The translations under genes were made by a program, and so were the position numbers. 64,000 bases of DNA, taken from assembly GCA_002914845.1 (NCBI GenBank), contig JXTC01000056.1, positions 657,249 to 721,248 of the forward strand, written 5' to 3'. Positions 28,916-40,527 of this stretch are shown here, one piece after another. Within the stretch, counting starts at the first letter, position 1, and every line of letters begins with the position of its first letter. Source of the stretch: Trema orientale (Eukaryota > Streptophyta > Magnoliopsida > Rosales > Cannabaceae). Below the pieces are notes generated by a model. It saw nothing but the letters and a program-made list of their open reading frames with translations. It was not told the DNA's origin and made no database searches.

Positions 28916-31900
28916 ATGGCCCAGATAGTTTTGTCTTCCGTTATACAGGTGGTTATTGATTATTTAGCTTCTCCTATCATTGAAAAATTTAGCAATATGT
29001 GGGATCTCAGAGGCAACATCAGAAAGCTGCAGCAAAACTTGCCAAAGGTTCGAGCTCTTCTCAAAGATGCAGAACAGCAAGAAGTCACCAATACAGCAGT
29101 GAGAATTTGGTTGTCAAAGCTCAAAGCAATTGCTAACGATGCCGAAATCCTGCTCGTTGACTTTACCATCAATGATAAGCTCATATACTTGAGACATGCA
29201 GAAAAGGTGAAAGACATGCTTCAAATGTTAGAAGAGATCACAAATGAGGGGCTTCGTCTGAATTTGAAGGAGGCTAGTATGGCTCATTACGGAGATCTTG
29301 GTACAAGGGAAACAAGCTCTTTCGTCGTCGAATCTGAAGTTTATGGAAGAGAGGAAGATAAAGAAGAGATCATCAAGCTGTTGTTATCTTGCGAAACCGC
29401 CAGAGGAGAGGTGTCCTGTATCTCAGTAATAGGGATTGGAGGGATAGGAAAGACGACATTTGCACAATTGGTATATAACGATCAACAGGTAACACAACAT
29501 TTTGATGTCAAAGTTTGGGTTTTTGTGTCCAATTTACTTGATGCAAAAAACATAATGATATCAGTTATTGAGTCTCTTAGCAAAGCCAAACGCCAATACT
29601 TGAATATGGATGTGTTGCACTCAGAAGTTTGGCGCTTGTTATACAAGAAAAGATACTTAATTGTGTTAGACGATGTTTGGTCAGAAAATCAAGAAGAATG
29701 GGAGAAATTGAAGCCACTCTTTAGGGGTGGTGTTGATGGAAGCAAAATTTTAATGACGACTCGAAGTGGAAAAGTTGCTTTACTTATGAACTGTCCAACT
29801 ATTTCATATTATTTAAAGGGTTTGCCTGAAGATGCTTGTTGGTCTTTGTTTATAAAACGTGCATTTCGGAGAGGAGAAGAAGGAAAAAACCAGACACTCT
29901 TGCCTATTGGAAAAGAAATTGTCAAAAAATGTGGAGGAATTGCATTAGCAGCAAAGAGTTTGGGAAGTCTCATGAGCTTCAAAAGAGAGGAAAGTGAGTG
30001 GTGGTTTGTACGGGATAGTGAACTTTGGAATTTGGATGAAAGCCAAAATGGAATTTTGCCCGCCCTAAGGCTGAGTTACTTTAATTTACCGCCAGCCCTT
30101 AGGAATTGCTTTGCATTTTGTTCGATATTCCCGAGAAGTTATGAAATTGAGAAGGAGAAGTTAATTCATCTATGGATGGTAGAAGGCTTAATCGAGTATA
30201 ATGACAATGAAGGGAGCAAACCAGGTGAGGACATTGGCAATGACTACGTCAATGATCTTCTGTGGATGTCTTTCTTTCAAGAGATCAAGCAATCTGGTAT
30301 TCATCATGTCGTTACTAGATCATACAAGATGCATGATTGATCATTCCATTGTCCGATTAGCTGGTCTAAGGTTTCTTGATCTATCTTACACACCTATTAA
30401 GGAGTTACCTCATGAAATCCAAAATTTTCATGCTTTAATTACATTCAACTTAATTAACTGTTGCAATCTTAAGGCACTGCCTGATTTGAGAAAAATGAAA
30501 AGCCTAAGACATCTCAACAACATTGGATGTGTAGCACTGACGCGAATGTGCTCTGGTGGATTGCTTGATGAGTCTATTGCGTCGGGCAGGTTATTTGCCA
30601 GAGTAGACACTTTTGACACACTTTCGTCGCTCGACGGGCTTAAAACACTGCCACTTTTTGTTATAGGTGGACCTCAAGACATGAAACTTCTAGGATTGCT
30701 GCCTAATCTCCAGGGAAGTTTAAAGGTCACACAGTTGGAGAATGTGCAAAGTATAGAAAATGCTATAATGGCGAAGTTAAAGTTTAAGAAAGGCATTGAG
30801 TCGCTTGAACTACACTGGGGCAGCGATGATCGAAGTCTTAACACAGATCTCCATAGAGAATCTATCACTAGCTCATCTCGAAAAAGAAGAGAAAGTTGTT
30901 CATCAGGACCGCCACAAAGGCTTGAAGTTGATCCATCATTAGAAGAACAAGTTCTCCAGCACCTCCTGCCCCTCAGTAATCTTAAACGATTGCTCATAAA
31001 GGGCTATCCTGGGTACAGGTTTCCTGACTTTGTCATTCTCTTTTTGAATGAGGTTGACTTGATCAATTGTGGGAAATGTAGATATCTTCCTACTCCGGGA
31101 ACCTTCCATTTCTTCACAGTGTTTCCTTGCGTGGAATGCATGGTGTAAGGCGTATTAGCAAAGAGTTCTATGATGAAGGCACCGAAAGGCCATTCCCATC
31201 ACTCAGAAAGTTAGTCCTTGATGATTTTCCAAATTTGACGGAAATGTCAAGTCTTGGCGGCAAAACAGCTTTTCCCATCTTGACGAAATTGGTTGTCAGT
31301 AAATGTCCAAAGCTAACTTCAGTGCCTCTAATATTCTCCCTCAGACATTTAGTTTTGCAAGATTGTAGTGCTTTTTTAGTTCATTTCTTTCAAGGCCTAA
31401 CATCACTTGAAACACTTTCAATTGAGAACGTCAAAGACATGTTTCATTTCCCAGGAGAATTTCCTTCAAAAAATCGTCTACTCATGACTCTAGACATTAA
31501 ATCCTGTCCTCGACTTCGTTCGTTGCCTTCAGAATTTGGAAACCTTGTTGCTCTTAAATCATTGACAATTCGGTGGTGTGGAGATCTCTTCAATTTGCCG
31601 CAAAGTTTTCAGAATCTCACTGCTCTGGAGTCCTTGGAGATAGGTGATTGCCACAGCCTAAAATCCTTGGCAGGGGATGAGATTCAGGGCTTAAGAAGAC
31701 TCCAAACTTTGTCAATTGAGAACTGCAATAATCTGACTTCTTTATCACTGGGGTTTCAAGATCTTACATCACTAGACTTCTTGAGCATTATGTATTGTCC
31801 GTCTCTAGGCGCATTACCTCAGGGCATTGAACACCTTTCGGCCCTTCGAAGTTTAACCATCTTGAGCTGTCAAGAGTTAATGTCTTTGCCGGAGGGATTA

Positions 31901-32221
31901 ACAAAGTTGAAAGTACTGCACAGTTTGGAAATCAGGAGCTGTTCTGGGCTAAAAGCTTTGCCAGAGTCGATTGAGGAACTTGTATCCTTGAGATCTTTAG
32001 CGATTTCAGACTGTCATAACATAGCATTCTTACCCGAAGGTGTGAAACGTCTCACTGCACTACAACACCTGTCGATCCAAGACTGCCCTCAGCTTCTCCA
32101 AAGGTGCAATGAAGAAAGTGGTGTAGATTGGCCAAAGATTGCTCATGTCCCATATAAATGCATTGGATCACCCGATCATCGAAGGCAAAGTGAAGCAGGC
32201 GCAACTTCCACAAATCGTTGA
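28916..32221 (+). pseudogene. CNL pseudogene, locus 3
   Basis: It starts MAQIVLSSVIQV and encodes an intact CC and NB-ARC: P-loop GIGGIGKTT at 173-181, kinase-2 LIVLDDVW at 248-255, CGGIALAA at the GLPL site, MVEG at 421, MHD at 472-474. TGA follows directly at 30338-30340. Compared with locus 2, about 93 codons between MHD and the first LRRs are missing. The remaining LRR continues in another frame (DHSIVRLAGLRFLDLSY, from about 30339). A second frameshift, most simply a 1-nt deletion near 31122, moves the LRR to a third frame that runs to the stop at 32219-32221 and keeps the family ending DWPKIAHVPYKC. No Gly run precedes the P-loop. The surviving 474-codon frame could make a CC-NB-ARC protein without LRR, but there is no evidence that it does. 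Confidence 0.9.
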
Positions 32222-32228
32222 ACAAGCA

Positions 32229-32413
32229 GTAAGTACTTTATTGATCTAAAAATATCGAAAGTCTAAAGCTTAATGTTGAAACTTTGATGGTTTCTATAAA
32301 CCGTGATTTTTCAATTAACACAAGGTGTATGTTGGCTTTATTTATTTTTATCTTGTAATTGTTGTGCCTTGAAAGACCCTCACTATCTTAATTTTTTGCC
32401 GAAAACCATACAG
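32229..32413 (+). other. Possible 3'-UTR intron remnant of locus 3
   Basis: GTAAGT lies 7 nt after the stop. The acceptor candidate ACCATACAG ends at 32413, next to sequence matching the second-exon blocks of the paralogues. The intron is shorter than in the other loci. Because the gene is broken, use is uncertain. Confidence 0.35.
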
Positions 32414-33760
32414 TTCTGTTCCAACATTTTGAAAGTGCATGGTATCGCATCTGATGGTACAACAACTTATAGACTCCATGGAGCTATAACAATATAGCTC
32501 AAGAGACACTCACCACAAACGATGATCAAGAAACCAATGTCATGAGGCTATTGCAGGTTGTGGAGAATAATTATCTGCTGTTAGTTGCTTGTTATATTAG
32601 TGTTGTTTTGTTAAGCAAAGTCGTGTTTAGTGAGACAATTTCACTTGTGCATTTGAAAGAATATAGATAGTTATGTGGCTATGATAATGTTTAGCTCTTG
32701 ATGATGTAATTTGGAGACGAACGAAATCCGATTTTAGACCAAACAAGTTCTTGCTTTTACCTGTCTTGTTTTTTTATCTCTATAAAAATGGGACAATTAA
32801 TTAGAATTTTATATAGGGCATGTATTTTGACTATTTATTTAATTTATATATGCCTTTTAGTTTTTCTCAACATTTATTAAATTGAGATTTAAAACTTGCA
32901 ACAAATTTATATCTTTTATAAGTCAAATACCAATTTTAATAATGGGAGTTCCAAAATATCCTTTTTAACTTTAAACATGTATGTTTAAAAGGTATTTCAA
33001 ATTTAAAGCTTATATAAAATTAATAAATATTTTCAAAAAGTAGTTTTTGTTTTCTTTTTTTTTTTTAATAATAGTTATTATCTTAATTATAAATTATAAT
33101 TATTTTTGAATTCAAATTGTTTTTTAATTTGCTGTTAGTTACTTCAGAGTAAGCTATGCTTTTGTTGGGTAAACTTATGTCTAGTGAAACGAGTTAACTT
33201 TTCCGAATGAAAGAATTAAAATAGTTGTGTGGTTGTGTGATTATATTAATCTATGCATTCATCAGAAAGAGCAGGTTATTGCTATTGCTTTCTCTGTTTT
33301 TTATCTCTGTTTGGGCAGAACATTCATGTAAGTTGGGTGCCTTGGCTTATAATTTGCTCTTTGTGATGTAATATAGAGATAAAATGATTCAGATTCAGAC
33401 TACCAAATAAGAAAAAAACAAAAAGTAATACCATTTAGTGTTTTATGAAAGTTGCATTGAAAGACTCCCTAGAGCTGCAAGCTCAATAGACATTAAGCAG
33501 AACTGATTGATGATTTGAATTTTGAGGAACCGATTAGTCTTGCATCTCATCATTTTCTTTCTCTTTCATTGGTCCATTACAACTATTTGTTTGCACTTGG
33601 TCATCCCAAAAACTGTGAGGGAAAAACAAAAAACTAATATTGGCTTTGAACCAATTTTGCTTTTTGTCACATCCACATGCATCCAGAATTCTCAAAGATA
33701 TGCTAATTGTGTAAATAATTTTTACTTTTCCTCTTTTCTCATGCTTTAAAAGATATGCCA
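32414..33760 (+). other. Shared 3' block and flank downstream of locus 3
   Basis: It contains AGACTCCATGGAGCTA, GATGATCAAGAAACCAATG (32521) and a GATGATGTAATTTGGAGACG segment. Farther down (33460-33700) are GATTTGAATTTTGAGGAAC and a GTCACATCCACATGCATCCA segment, which recur downstream of locus 4 near 46410 and 46030. It is non-coding. Confidence 0.55.
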
Positions 33761-34539
33761 GAATTCCTTAGGAGTGAATAATAAGTTAACATAAATATAA
33801 AATGCGGTTGGCCTATATGATATGCTAATATGCATGTTATCACCAATAATTGAATAGCAACAAGCTTTTAATATTGGCTGTTCTCTATTTCAAACCTAAG
33901 TTCAGGGCAACGTCAGAGGTCAAAGATTCATAGAAACATTTGTAATTTAAATGGAGTAGAGGCCGATGGGAAAACAAGAAAAACGTACACTTCCTGCTTT
34001 ATAACTATGAACTTTCGTGCATGCTTCTATCATCTATGGTAGTTAGACTTGAGGTCAATGAAAAAAGAAACAGTCCGTGACTTGCGGGGAAAAGGACATG
34101 ATATAACTTGTATGGTTCGTGACTGTCTTAGTGTAAATTAATTCATAGCTAATTCAAGAGAGTGACGAAAAAAAGGAAATTCTAGTACTGGAAACCGTTT
34201 TTAACTTTTTTTTTCTCTTCTTCTCCATTTCATATTTGTTATATCCAAGTTCAATTTTGATTTTTAAAACTTGCGAATAGGCCAATGTAGAAGACTAGCG
34301 GACAACATTTTCATTTTTATTTATTTATTATTTTATTTAAGAGATTAAGATAGACTTTTGGAGACTATACCTATTTTTCAAAAAATATTACCAAATTTAT
34401 GATCTTTCAAAAATAATAAAAATTCTGTACGGTCTTTTTAAGTTATTATTCTAAATATATTAGGAGCTAGAAAACACGGTGACAGTCTAGTAAATAAGCC
34501 ACTTTTTTTTTTAATATAAAAAATCACAAAAGTTTTTTG
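33761..34539. other. Spacer without a gene
   Basis: AT-rich. The section at 33990-34075 resembles 4857-4960 and, more weakly, 57495-57545, so it may be a fragment of an ancestral upstream flank. No coding signal. Confidence 0.4.
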
Positions 34540-34985
34540 GAAACTAATTTGATTTCCCATTAACGGAATGTCCTGTACGTAAGTAAATCACAATAAACTA
34601 CGAATATTTTTGGGAAACCATTGTGGTTTTCTTTTTGTAGAAAATCCTGTAGCTAAATAAATAAAAAAAAAAATACGAAAGTTTTCTCGAAACCATCATG
34701 ATTTCTTTTTTGCAAAATACGATGTACCTAAGTAAATCACAGAAAACCATAGAAATCAATGTGGTTTTCTTTAGCAAAATGGTCTGTAGTTAAGTATATC
34801 GTAGAAAACCAAGAAAGTTTCCTAGAAACTATTATGGTTTTTATTTTGTAGAATGCTTTGTAGCTAAGTAAATCACAAGAAACTACGAAAGTTTCCTTGC
34901 AACAATTATGATTTCTTTTTCAAATCTTAGGAAATAATGGAAGTTTCCTGGAAACTATTGTGGTTTCTTTTTTATAGAATACTAA
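34540..34985. repeat. Degenerate minisatellite, period 62-75 bp
   Basis: TGTA.CTAAGTAAATCAC recurs at about 34574, 34649, 34723, 34785 and 34859. Each copy is followed by an AAACTACGAAAGTTT and GGAAAC.AT.(A/G)TGGTTTC part. Copies differ by many substitutions and small indels. Confidence 0.7.
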
Positions 34986-35919
34986 AAACCAAAATGTTTC
35001 CTTCTGTAATATCTTATCTCGCAAACTACAAAACACTGATTTTTGCCTATTAGCTCGAACTTTAACTCGACAATTTTTAACAGAAGTTCCAGGGTTCCTC
35101 AAAGTGGGTTTCTTCTTCTTATCTATAACTTGGGGCAACTTTAACTCAGAAACTTCGCCTTTTTCTGGAACAGATTATAGTAACTTTGGAGAAGCTACGT
35201 TTTCTTTTAATTAGAAACCTCCTTCGTTTAGGAAACTGGAGATGTCAATTGTACCCGAGTTGCAACCAGGACTGAAACTAAAAAGAAGAATCGTGATAGA
35301 TATATTAAAAAAGAAGAAGAAAATCGCGAATCAGTAAAAAAGAAAAAAAAAAAAAGGACTTAAAAGCTGAACTGGGGAAATGATTTTGAAAAATAAAAAT
35401 GAAAATCCAGAAATTACCTATTAAACCCTCATTTCACTCAAAAGTCAGTGACTAAATCATGCAAAATAAGAAAGGAAGATAAAGTTCAAAAATTATCCAT
35501 TTTAAAAGTTAAAAAAAAATTCGTACAGAATAAAATATATTGGGCTAGGTCATGTTTTTGGAATATTTTGTTAAAATGTCGTAGCCCATATCATTTTCCC
35601 ATAAAATTGAATTAGCACAAGCTTGAAGCCCGTCCGGAAAATGTTCTCATAGAGAAGCTTGAGAAGTGAAGTTCGATTCCCATCCTCCCCTTACTAACCC
35701 CTAACGATTCTATGGGAGAAAAAAAAAAAAACAACAAAAATAAAGTGATAAAACGTTCATAGTATGTCAGTATCCATTGAGTAAACCTCATGAAAAAAAA
35801 GGACATTAGTATGGCCCAAACCGTCTATTTTTGATTTGAGTAAATTTGATTTTTTATGAGAGTTTTTCAAAAGAAAAAAAATTGAAATATCCCGAAGTTT
35901 AAATCTGTCTGAAAAATTC
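34986..35919. other. Spacer without a gene
   Basis: I see poly-A tracts and AT-rich sequence but no gene or element with definable ends. Confidence 0.45.
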
Positions 35920-36560
35920 TAAATTTTAATTAAAAAAATAACACTTTTATTTTAAAAAATACCACTTTCGATTAATTGATAAAATACTTGAAATAACCAA
36001 TCAATTTACTTCAGGTAATTTGACTAGTTACCTCAAGTAACTAGATTGGTTATCTAGTAAACCAACTAGTTATGTTGAGCACTTTTAAAAAAATACTAAT
36101 TTTAAAGAAAAAGTGGTTTTACTCTAATATTTATTATAAGTTTTATTTTTCTAAAATACTTTTAAAAAGTGATATTTTTCTAAATCAATTCAGGAATTGG
36201 GCTTTTTTCAAAATTCTAGGCCCAAAGTACCAAAAATTGAAAAGTTCCGGACATGCCAAATTTTTTGAAAAATCCAGGTTTAATTTAGAAAAATATCATT
36301 TTTTAAAAGTCTTTTAGAAAATTAACACTTATTATGAATATTTAGAAGAATACCACTTTTTCTTTAGAGTTGGTATTTTTTCAATAATACTCGAGGTAAT
36401 CAGTTAGGTTACTTGGGATGACCAATCTAGTTGTTTGAGATAACCAGTCATCAATTACTTAAGATAACCTAGGGTAACTTGATTGGTTAACTCAAGTATA
36501 TCATCGATTAATAAAAAATAGTATTTTTCTAAATATTTTTAAAAGTGGTATTGTTTTCCT
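35920..36560. repeat. Foldback repeat pair with GTTACCT/AGGTAAC cores
   Basis: Two cores (35995-36075 and 36390-36500) are rich in GGTAAC, ACTAGTTACC and AACCAATC in both orientations. Both are bounded by AAAAAGTGGTATTTTT-type arms. The layout resembles the palindromic minisatellite at 5107-5235. Confidence 0.5.
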
Positions 36561-37147
36561 AATTAAAACCTGGGATTTTGCATAAAGTAGTAATTTTTTT
36601 CAAATTAAAACTTGGGATTTTCAAACAATTTCAAAATCAAAGATCTTGCAATATTTTTGACATTCACCATAAAAAATCAAATTTCCTTCCGAGATTTTTC
36701 GAAAAATTCAGCCTATTCAGGATAATTCAATTTTTGGTATTTTGGTCTGGAATTTTGTAAGAAAACTTTTTTTTTTTTTTGGGCTTATAGAAATATGACC
36801 AAATTTTGAGCCCAATTTAAGTAAATATCCATTTGTCAAATATTATAGTAAAATATCCGGTATATATATTTATATACCAAGTGTAAAATTTTATATACCT
36901 AGTACAAAATATTATATACCCAGTACATTTCAGTACAGTAACTGAAATTAGTAGATAAACATATCTACTAAGTGTAAAAATATATATATATACCTAGATA
37001 TTTAAGTATAAAATTAAAAAATAGACATCTACTTAATCAAATTTAAAATACTAATCATCCACTTAAATTTCTCTCTCTCTTTTTTAAGGCTCAAACCGTC
37101 TATTTTTGACTACTTTAAGGTCAATACTTTCTTTATGGCAAAAAGAA

Positions 37148-37250
37148 AAGAGAATTATGCAACTCTGTTTAGCTTTTAAACTTGGAGCATATTCTTCAAT
37201 GCAGTGCAGGTAGTTGTCCAAACCATCTGAGAGTGGAGTATTGGTTTGAA
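37148..37250 (+). promoter_or_regulatory. Orphan copy of the CNL 5' block
   Basis: ATGCAACTCTGTTTAGCTTT, TAAACTTGGAGCATATTCTTC and CCAAACCATCTGAGAGTGGA match the blocks immediately upstream of loci 1 and 2, but no CNL start follows. Locus 4 begins about 3.3 kb downstream and lacks this block next to its ATG. It is either the displaced original promoter of locus 4 or the trace of a lost gene. Confidence 0.55.
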
Positions 37251-37837
37251 GAGAAGACAATCACTTTATTGCTGATTGAATAATAATAGCTTCTGGATCT
37301 AAACCAGTTTAAAATCATCCAAATGGAAGACCATATTATATAATGCAATAAAGAAAATGTGTAAAATCAGGACTAATTAGGTGTAGTCCAATTATTCAAG
37401 CTGAGCAACACGTCTTTCCTAACCAAACCGGACCCCAGTTGTCACTAGTATCACCGCGGCTAATTTGCAGTAAAAATTCCTAACTTTTAGTGTGCTTAGC
37501 ATTCAGGTCTCTAACTTTCAAATTTTGGCACTGAAATGCTCAACCTCCAAAAAGAGGAGCAGCGTTGGCCTTTGTGTAAATTCCATCCATTTCCGTATTA
37601 AAATACCACGGCTAACTGTCTGATCCTTTTCCAAGGATAATAAAAAAAAGAAATAAAATAAAATACCCATCTCTTTAATCAGTAATGTATATGTGTATAT
37701 ATTCAGAAGAGAATGGAAATCAAAGATCCAAAATTTTTCTTTGAAACTGAGAAATCTTATGGTGCAAAAAACAAAATTCAAAGTTCTCAATCTATCATCG
37801 CTCGATTTCGTCGAGTAGAAGGTGAATGAGATCACTT

Positions 37838-38640
37838 AGGGCCTGTATGGCATTGTTTTTATTTTCTGTTTTCAGAGTTGTGTTTCCAGAAATGAGAACA
37901 AAAACTATTTTATAATGTTTTCAGAAAACAATGGATGTTTGGCAAATGTTTTCTAAAAATATATTTTAGGGAAAAAAAATTATATGAATATAAAAAATCA
38001 TATTTGCATTATAAAAAAGATATTTAAAGAGAAAAAAAAATTAAGGAAGAGTGACCAGAGATAAATTTAAATAAGGAAATGAGGAGAGAAAAAGCCACAA
38101 GAAAAAAGTTAATGAAAGAGAATAATGAGAGATAAAGTGATAACAAAGGATATGAAAATAAAACATATTGAGAAAGATAGAAGAAAAAAAAATTAATGAA
38201 AACACATAAGAGAGAGAAAGTGATAAGAATACACGAGGATAAAAAATAAAGATAAAAAAAATTATAAAAAATAAAGTAACAATAAAAAGTGAGGGGATCA
38301 CTAAAAAAAAAGAATGAGAAGAGATAATGTGATTAAAAAAAATGAAAAGATAAAAAATGTTAAGAGAAAAAGTGATGGAATAAAATGAGGAGAGAGAAAA
38401 TGATGAGAGAGAATGAGGATTGAGAGAATGAAGAGAGAAAGTTATAAGAGAGAAAGTGGTTAGAGAAAGTGATGAGAGAAAATTATAAGAGAGAAAATTA
38501 CAAAAAAATGTGTATATGAAAGTCATACAAGAAAATATTTGAGTAGAAAAACTGCTGTTTGTTGTTATTGTTGTTTTTTTTTTTTTTTTTGTTCATAAGT
38601 GTCTATTGCCTTTCAAAAACAGATCATATGGGTAGCAATT
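37838..38640. mobile_element. Harbinger-like element with purine-rich minisatellite, copy 1
   Basis: The left end GGGCCTGTATGGCATTG follows TTA, the usual target of this group. The first 150 bp match 63608-63760. The centre is a run of GAGAGAGAAAGTGATGAGAG-like units (about 38080-38480), which yields spurious long Ser/Phe/Leu-rich frames on the minus strand. The right terminus could not be placed. No transposase. Confidence 0.55.
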
Positions 38641-38814
38641 CGCTTTTAACGCGTAAAAAGATGGAATTGACAGTAGGGACCAATGTTGCTGCTCTTTTTG
38701 GATGCTAAGGATTTTTAATGACAAAATTTGAAGGTTAAGGACCTAAATGCAAATAGTACTAAAGATTGGAGATTTATGTTACAAATTACCTTATCACCAC
38801 ATAGACAAGAGAAC

Positions 38815-38970
38815 ATCTATGGTGCCCAATACCACATGATATATCAGTCCGTTATTGGCTAGTTATAATTACACTTCAGGTAGAGCTTATGTGAGACTCA
38901 GTTTATTAATTAGGTACATTAGGAACAGATTGATATGTCATTGTAGTGTTGGCACCACTGGTGCCCGTAA
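38815..38970. mobile_element. Short foldback repeat, copy 1
   Basis: GGTGCCCAATACCACATGAT on the left and ATGTCATTGTAGTGTTGGCACC on the right are imperfect complements. It shares this plan, and the CACCACTGGTGCCC right end, with 57585-57735. Confidence 0.5.
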
Positions 38971-39152
38971 TATTAATAATTATTTATTAAAATTTTGGGT
39001 CAATGATATCAATAGCCCCTGAATTATACCTGTAGTACTATTTATTTCTTGAATTTTTAACTTATACAGTAATGATCCCTAAATTATGTAATTGTTGCGA
39101 TAATAATCTTTTTGACTCAAACTGTATCATTTTTTTTCTCACAAAATATTAT

Positions 39153-39324
39153 GGGCGCGTCTACAGTAGGGGCGCCCCTACGTAGGGCCCTGTCTATTCA
39201 CCGTTGGATGGAAATCTGTATATAAATAGATTCTTCACAGATTCCCGTTATTCCCCACAGATTCCCATCCAACGATAATTAAGGCATGACCCTACGTAGG
39301 GACGCACCTACCGTAGCCATCCCT
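39153..39324. mobile_element. 172-bp Mutator-type MITE, copy 2
   Basis: It has the same length and structure as the element at 234-405, with the same orientation and only scattered substitutions. AAATATTAT (39144-39152) and AAATATTAA (39325-39333) form a 9-bp target duplication with one mismatch. Confidence 0.85.
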
Positions 39325-39640
39325 AAATATTAAATGTTTAACATAAATGAGTTACAAAACACAGTTTAGTAATTATGGTTAATAATGAGATTCTGACTCG
39401 TAAAAATAAATAATGCTTAATTATATGCCTTATTAGTGACTATTTTCTGTTAAAAAACTAACCATTTGTAATAAATAGATCATTATTTTAACAATCGTAT
39501 AATTCAGTGATCATTGCTACATAATTTGAAAAATTCGGGGTCAACATTAGGACCATTAAAATTATATACAGTTAAAAATTAGAAAGACAACTTATTAAGT
39601 TAAAAATCTGTGGCTTAAGTTCATTTCACACTGGACACCG
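39325..39640. other. Spacer without a gene
   Basis: AT-rich and non-coding; nothing recognised. Confidence 0.4.
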
Positions 39641-39945
39641 TCTTTGCCCAAAAGGTCCCCTGAGTTACTGGGTTTGTCACCAAATTCTAGTTATCTGGTC
39701 TTCTGTGACGAAGAATGCGAAACGACAAATTCTTTCTCTTGTTTCGGATTGAGCGAGGGCAGGTTATGTTAATCAATCAGTGGCTTGCTTTTCCCTCAGA
39801 ACAAAAATTTGACCACTAGAATTGGTATTCAAGCGTTGATCACAAAACCGCCGATTACAATTGATGTTGTTCTCATTCCCGTGCTTGATCAGCCTTTGTC
39901 TTCCAATCGGTACTACGTGATTCAGCAGTAAGGAAAGCATAAAGG
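39641..39945 (+). other. Possible 5'-UTR exon of CNL locus 4
   Basis: A less AT-rich stretch ends in AAAGG followed by GTATGT, a good plant splice donor (GT at 39946-39947). No in-frame protein is suggested. It is inferred as a leader exon because locus 4 has upstream sequence unlike its paralogues, and a strong acceptor lies at 40429. Confidence 0.35.
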
Positions 39946-40429
39946 GTATGTTTTAAACGCATGTTTTTGATTTTTTTGATTTTTTTTTTTTTACCCCTTT
40001 TGTAATTGTCTCATCTTGATTCAGGACAAAAAAAAAAAAAAAACTAATTAAATCGTCAAAAACAATTGTATATAGTGGTTGACTTGACTCCATGTTCATA
40101 GAAGTTAAGTAACGGAGACTTATTTTAGTCCTTTTTCATTATTTTCAATAAATTGAATACATTATATGGATAGAAAATGTTGTAACATTTTAGTCTCCTA
40201 GACAGGTTGTTTTCTATCCGTGTATTAATAATTAATGTATCTTGATCAGACGATGATATGTGAATAGTCTTAGCCTCAAATACTAATTGTTGAAATGTTG
40301 AGGAAGTAAAACTAACCAAAGATTATCATAGTCCTTGGTGAATTTCAAAGGACTAGTACTTTTTGCCATCGATAGCAGAAAATCTATATAAACAAATAGA
40401 AAATATGTATATTTTCTTTTTGGGCGCAG
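39946..40429 (+). other. Possible 5'-UTR intron of CNL locus 4
   Basis: The donor GTATGT at 39946 and a pyrimidine-rich acceptor ATTTTCTTTTTGGGCGCAG ending at 40429 bound a 484-nt AT-rich stretch. The acceptor lies 98 nt before the ATG. Unconfirmed without transcripts. Confidence 0.35.
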
Positions 40430-40527
40430 GGAAGCAAGCGCTTGTTCAACGAAAGACGACATCAAGATAAGGACTACACTCTATTGCTGCACATACGTAA
40501 GCAACTCAGGAGAACTTTGAGCAAAGT

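Noticed and set aside
30201-30332. Separate gene starting inside the end of the locus 3 NB-ARC
   Set aside because: This part is an out-of-frame reading of NB-ARC sequence. Only the LRR portion after 30333 corresponds to real protein, as part of the pseudogene.
38041-38526. 161-residue minus-strand frame (and a similar one at 63775-63987)
   Set aside because: It is the translation of a purine-rich GAGAGAAAGTGATGA-type array and is low-complexity Ser/Phe/Leu. It has no homology to a membrane protein family that I can support.
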